Source of the DNA: Basidiobolus heterosporus B8920
Taxonomy: Eukaryota; Basidiobolomycota; Basidiobolomycetes; Basidiobolales; Basidiobolaceae
Length of the DNA stretch: 36,792 nt
Assembly (NCBI GenBank): GCA_000697455.1
Contig: JNET01029177.1
Location: forward strand, 1 to 36,792
Direction: 5' to 3'
The notes below the pieces were generated by a model. That model saw nothing but the letters and a program-made list of their open reading frames with translations. It was not told where the DNA came from and searched no databases. Of the stretch, positions 32,430 to 36,792 are shown piece by piece (within the stretch, counting starts at the first letter, position 1; each line of letters opens with the position of its first letter). The position numbers were made by a program, and so were the translations under genes.

Positions 32430-33645
32430 ATGAGTGAAAGTAGACAAGAGCTCCTCGCATGGGTCAATGACCTCCTCCATCTAAATTACACTAAAATAGA
32501 GCAGCTAGGAACCGGTACGTTTCTCTACGTTTCTTTACCTTTCTCATCTCTAACAGCTACTCTTTGTCTAATCGCTTTGTTAATTTGGGTCTACAGGTGC
32601 TGCATACTGTCAGATTATTGACTCTGTGTATGGTATGTATTTTGTTTTCAAATGCGTTTTAGTCGTTTGATGTCAACTTGAGATTGACTCATTGCTTTAC
32701 AGGTGATGTACCACTTCCTCGAGTGAAATTCAACGCTAAGCAAGACTATGAATATCTTCACAATTTCAAGATTTTACAAAATTCTTTCACGAAACATAAG
32801 CTTGATAAAGTATGCGCTTTTCAACCTGTTTGGCTCTATAAATGCATATAGCCCTGATTCTTGTCAAGACATTCACTAAACGTGTATTCTTGTATTGATA
32901 AGGCAATCCCAGTGGACAGCTTGATAAAATGTCGCTTTGCTGATAACTTTTCTTTCTTGCAATGGCTTAAACGTTTTCATGATGCCAATGCTTCGGAAGG
33001 ATATGATCCTCTAAGCAGACGCAAGGATGGCCCACCTACCTCAACAGCCACTCGTGCTGCTGGTGTGCGCTCTGGAACACCTTCCCGAAGATCCACTACT
33101 CCTTCTGGTAAAGTGGCTAATCAATAGTTATCTCAAGGTATAAACTTACTTATACTTTTCTCCTCAATAGAGAGGTCAGCTTCAAGAACTGGTAAAGTCG
33201 GAACCACTCGACCTGGTTCTTCAGCGTCTCGTCCTGCTCCATCTGCTGCACCATCCGCTGAACAATCTGCGAAGATTGAAGAGCTGCAACGCATCAACGT
33301 TGAACAACAAGCACAAATTGAAACAGTGGAACGTGAGCGTGATTTCTATTACGAGAAGTTACGCGCCATAGAAGACTTGATGAATACCATTGATACCAAT
33401 GAGAAAATATCCACGCTTCTTAGAGGACTTCACTCAGTCATGTATGGCACTGAGGTAGTTGTTATTTCTAATTGGTTCTCGTGAAGTATGCATACTAACT
33501 AGATGTCCAGGAGGGCTTTGTCCAGCAAGAAGAGCAAATGGATCCTGATCAAAGCCTAGTCGCAGACGATCTTTTAATGGAGCAAAACATTCAAAACATC
33601 CAAGACATCAGACTGCAAGACATCGACGAGGATGAGACCTTTTAA
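32430..33645 (+). CDS. EB1-family microtubule plus-end protein, 6 exons, 283 aa
   Basis: Exons: 32430-32514, 32598-32633, 32703-32809, 32903-33107, 33171-33454, 33511-33645; phases close to 283 aa. The calponin-homology domain is clear: [31 protein letters not shown] in two blocks, DSVYGDVPLPRVKFNAKQDYEYL, NFKILQNSFTKHKLDK, and FLQWLKRFHDANASEGYDPLSRRK. A Ser/Pro/Arg-rich linker follows, then the EBH coiled coil (ERDFYYEKLRAIEDLMN), ending in EDETF. EB1/Mal3 tracks growing microtubule ends and recruits CAP-Gly proteins such as CLIP-170/Tip1 (established). The terminal acidic-aromatic ETF is compatible with the EEY/F type of CAP-Gly ligand. The second exon is 36 nt. Start is the ATG at 32430. 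Confidence 0.97.
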
Positions 33646-34370
33646 AGCCCCACTCACCTTTCAAACAACACCTATCGGTGAGGCAGAATGCTGTTGTGCT
33701 TAGAATAGTTTTTATTTATCACTTGTTTCGTACATAGCTGACTATGCCTTGATTCTCTATTTCTGTACACATAAAATCCACTCAAGCATAACCTTTAATT
33801 GTTTCACTTGTCTGTTGACCGTGAACGCCATCAATAAACGGCAATAAACGGCAATACATGGCAACAAATGGCAACTTCATCTAGCGCTATTCGTACTCGT
33901 ATTGCCTTCAATCTCGGCCTTCACATTTGCTTGTTTCCTGCAGATCCTGTAATTATGCAGTGCTCATACAACAGCTTTTATATGTTTCAGAGAGGGAAAA
34001 CTGATCCAATACTGGGTGTGAGAACTAATGTAGTTCACTAACAGCTGATTGTAGGGCCAGTGGGCCAGTGTAATTCGGAGGAATATTGAGTAGGTCGCAG
34101 TATCCAGCATATACACACGATCTCTCACCGAGGTGTAGATTCCCTTGTGCGTGGATTTGTTGATTGATTCGTGGGCTGCAGGTCGATGTTGGATATATTT
34201 ATTCGCTCGAGATACTTTCCTACGCCGGTTTTTATTTTCCCGTATCTTGCATGGTCTCAAAATTCCCTTCCTCCTTGCTATATATCATTATTTAACTTCC
34301 TATTAGAGGTTTGCTTCCTTAACGCTCTCCCTTCGTGGCTTTTGACTTAAGACAGCGAATTCATCAAGCA
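33646..34370. other. Intergenic region between EB1 and NIPA genes
   Basis: 725 bp. A 10-bp tandem array lies at 33831-33875 (separate entry). A 98-codon open frame on the minus strand (33964-34260) shows no recognisable features. No other element is seen. Confidence 0.5.
33831..33875. repeat. 10-bp tandem repeat, GCAATAAACG-type
   Basis: Four and a half units: TCAATAAACG, GCAATAAACG, GCAATACATG, GCAACAAATG, GCAAC. The period is one turn of B-DNA. Unit divergence increases along the array. Confidence 0.8.
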
Positions 34371-36101
34371 ATGATCTCTTCCAACAACGGAGATAACCCT
34401 CCTATCTACAAGACCGTAGGCCTCATCCTTGCAATATCAAGCGGTAAGTTATCCGTTGTACCTTGAAGGCGGTGGTAACACTAACGCGCTACAAATCGTA
34501 ACACAGGCTTCTTTATTGGGACTAGTTTTATCATAAAGAAGAAGGGGCTCCTCCAGTCGTATGCGTCAAGTATAGTGGCTTTCTGGGTTGATACTGCGAA
34601 ACACCATACTAACCAATGCTCTAGGTGGAGTTCCAGGGGAGGGGCACCAGTACCTCAAGTCCAAATTATGGTGGTCTGGAATGATTTTAAGTAAGTTCGC
34701 AATCAGGCCTTCTTGCATGCAATTCTCACCATGTTTTCTCCGTCACTGTAGTGGTGCTGGGTGAGATATTGAATTTTGTCGCCTACGCCTTCACGCCTGC
34801 CATATTGGTCACCCCATTGGGCGCTCTAAGTGTCGTTGTCAGGTAAGGCCAATTCATCCTTGCTGAGGTCAACCTATACAGCGTTCCAACCACTGATTCC
34901 AACTTTCCAACAGTGCCATCTTGTCATCCATATTTCTCAAAGAAAAGCTGACTTTTGTCGGGAAAATTGGATGTGCCATCTGCATCATAGGGGCGGTGAT
35001 TATTGTGTTGCATGCACCTGAGCAAAATGCACCTCCAACCATCACCGCATTCATGGAATATACCATTTCCCCAGGTAAGTGCAGTCTACATAAGCAAGCT
35101 ACGTAACAATGCCTCACCCTCCAACTAATCCATTTTGACTAGTGTTTATCACGTACGCGGTAGTTGTCATCCTGGTCAGTTTGTTTTTGATATTCCGAGT
35201 AGCTCCCAAGCATGGAAAGAACAACATGATGGTGTATATCAGCGTTTGCTCTCTTATAGGCTCACTCTCGGTGGTGTGCACCCAAGGACTTGGCGCGTCG
35301 ATTGTTTATTCAATTACTACGGAAAGCCAGTTCAAGCACCCCTTCATTTATGCACTGATCGTATTTGTCGTGATAACGCTGCTAGTGGAGGTGGATTATC
35401 TGAACAAAGCACTCAACCTGTTCAGCACTGCCATTGTAACTCCAGTGTACTATGTGATGTTCACTACATGCACTATTCTTTCCACTGCTATATTGTTCCA
35501 AGGCTTTCACGCGGAGACCTTGAACATTGTGACCGCTGTATGCGGGTTCTTAGTTATTTGTGGCGGCGTGCTGTTATTACACATTTCTAAGGAGACTGAT
35601 GAGGTTGTGAGCGACTATCACAGCGTATCAGACCCTGAGGTTGGTCAGATCGAGAAGCTTTCGCCGGTAGTATTGGCAGATTCAACCAGAGCCAAATCAA
35701 GAACCGAGCCCTTTCAAGATACCATAGCATTGACGGAACAATCCCAACCCTCCTCTACCTTTACACTTCCACCAACCCCATCTCTAAGCCGTAGAAAATC
35801 TAGTGCCGAAATACCTAGACGTGCAAAAACCTCTATCGGCCCTATCAGTGGCTTTGACTCCTTGAAACGTACCCGAGGGAGACGAGCCAACACTATTGGT
35901 AGCCAAGAGCCAAGTGCCCCATGGGCACAAGGAATTAACGACCGCCAACTAGCCTTAATCCCTAGCGCAGCACCAGGATTACTTCCTGGAGTTACCATGT
36001 CGCGAATTCGGTCCCTCTCTTCACTTAAATCCAACCGAAATTTAACCTCGCAAGAGACCGAGGTAGGTCCCAACTCTACTTCCGAGCTGGAATCTTCATA
36101 A
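34371..36101 (+). CDS. NIPA-type magnesium transporter, 6 exons, 470 aa
   Basis: Exons: 34371-34443, 34507-34569, 34625-34690, 34752-34842, 34914-35074, 35143-36101; phases close to 470 aa. Nine or so transmembrane helices fill residues 10-300, with family landmarks SGFFIGTSFIIKKKGL, VLGEILNFVAYAF, TPLGALSVVVSAILSSIFL, LKEKLTFVGKIGCAICIIGA and a later VDYLNKALNLFSTAIVTPVYYV. These match NIPA-like proteins (NIPA1-4, fungal homologues), which carry Mg2+ in endosomal or plasma membranes (family knowledge). A hydrophilic C-terminal tail of about 150 residues is Ser/Thr/Arg-rich and probably regulatory. No odd features; the tail is likely phosphorylated (inference). Confidence 0.93.
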
Positions 36102-36792
36102 CAAGCCAAAGTACGGAAAGGCTTGAACACACCCACCCACACATATATTTATACTTTATTATATTTGACTTTCCTATTACCAATGCACTGCTTTGGTAAC
36201 ATTTCCATCTTAAATTCACTCACACTCATTCTGCCCTTCAAACAATCTAAACTCCATTTTGTTTGTTCATCTCGGTTAAACTTGCTCATCCACTTTAGAT
36301 ACCTTTAGAACATATAGATATACTTATTTACTCTCAATAGAACGTTATGGTTGCTACTCAAGTATTTCCATGATGTTGCGTGATCTTGATATGGAGGAGC
36401 TTATAGACACTCAAATCTGTGTTAATCTTCCTATGTAGTAGAGATTACCATTACCATCCTGAAGATATTGAAAACATTTACTTAATTAAAACAAATGATG
36501 ATTAGTTAAAGTCCATTTTACCAACATACAGGTCAAATCTGATTGGCTGAATTCAAAAGAACCCATCTGTTGCTGAAATTCACATAGTTTAGCACCTAAT
36601 TGCTCATACTTGATCTCACCCTTATTATATTTACTTACCTATTTCCTCACACCCAGAATTCACACTCGGGTTTTACTTAGAATATTTTTCATTAACTTAG
36701 AAGTACCCAGAATACTTGACTTTCTCAAACATGTCCAAATGACCCCACACTTTGCACACATGTTCCTGGAACCTTCCTTAACATATTCTACA
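36102..36792. other. Intergenic, right edge
   Basis: 691 bp with no supported gene. It starts with the NIPA 3' flank. TTACTTAGAATATTTTTCAT and a similar TTAGAAGTACCCAGAATACTT downstream are loosely related AT-rich motifs. A gene entering from the right edge cannot be excluded. Confidence 0.4.

Noticed and set aside
33964-34260. 98-codon open frame on the minus strand as a gene
   Set aside because: No domain, signal or codon pattern supports it; lies in a spacer between two genes.
35135-35590. 151-codon alternative frame
   Set aside because: It overlaps the membrane-helix exon of the NIPA gene in a second frame; the NIPA frame carries all family motifs.
1-36792. Transposons, virus-like elements, tRNA or rRNA genes, CRISPR arrays
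   Set aside because: Looked for terminal repeats, reverse transcriptase or transposase motifs, and tRNA B-box arrangements; none seen.

Overview
The window is nuclear DNA of a fungus. It carries 15 supported protein genes, packed 0.1 to 1.3 kb apart on both strands. Eleven of them are interrupted by about 70 small spliceosomal introns, mostly 53-100 nt, with GT...AG ends and a CTAAC/CTAAT-like branch site near the 3' end. A Ras-association/LRR/PP2C-like adenylate cyclase, a Mhr1-type mitochondrial protein and UDP-GlcNAc pyrophosphorylase point to Fungi. The intron density and a GCP5/GCP6-type gamma-tubulin complex subunit argue against budding yeasts. I cannot place the species more precisely from sequence alone. 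I saw no tRNA, rRNA, CRISPR, transposon or virus-like element.

Layout, left to right: an NTR2/PAXBP1-like splicing factor (+) converges on cyclophilin H (-). Cyclophilin H diverges from a 15-exon gamma-tubulin complex protein (+). A Sec4/Rab8-type GTPase (+) and a small secreted protein (+) follow. Next come a two-finger Mig1/CreA-like C2H2 factor (-) with a 1.3 kb complex upstream region, the 1704-residue adenylate cyclase (-), the AP-3 beta subunit (-), UDP-GlcNAc pyrophosphorylase (-), a spliced DUF262 (GmrSD/ParB-like fold) gene (-) and SDA1 (-). SDA1 diverges from a Mhr1/mL67-like gene (+). A 60-residue spliced membrane protein (-) lies next, then EB1 (+) and a NIPA-type magnesium transporter (+).

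The genes are mostly housekeeping and do not form a pathway cluster. Loose themes are pre-mRNA splicing (first two genes), microtubules (GCP and EB1), Golgi/vesicle traffic (Rab, AP-3 beta), nutrient signalling (cyclase and the C2H2 factor) and ribosomes (SDA1, cytosolic; Mhr1/mL67, mitochondrial). The exon models were built by hand. In every multi-exon gene the phases close exactly and the total length is a multiple of three. Several first, last and very small exons (24-36 nt) were found only this way.

No clearly new multi-gene system was found. The items most worth follow-up are the DUF262 gene with intact fold motifs, the secreted small protein with a Kex2-type site, the 60-residue membrane protein, the unusual Rab C-terminus, and short tandem arrays in intergenic DNA (a TGTAGGG heptamer and two 10-bp repeats).
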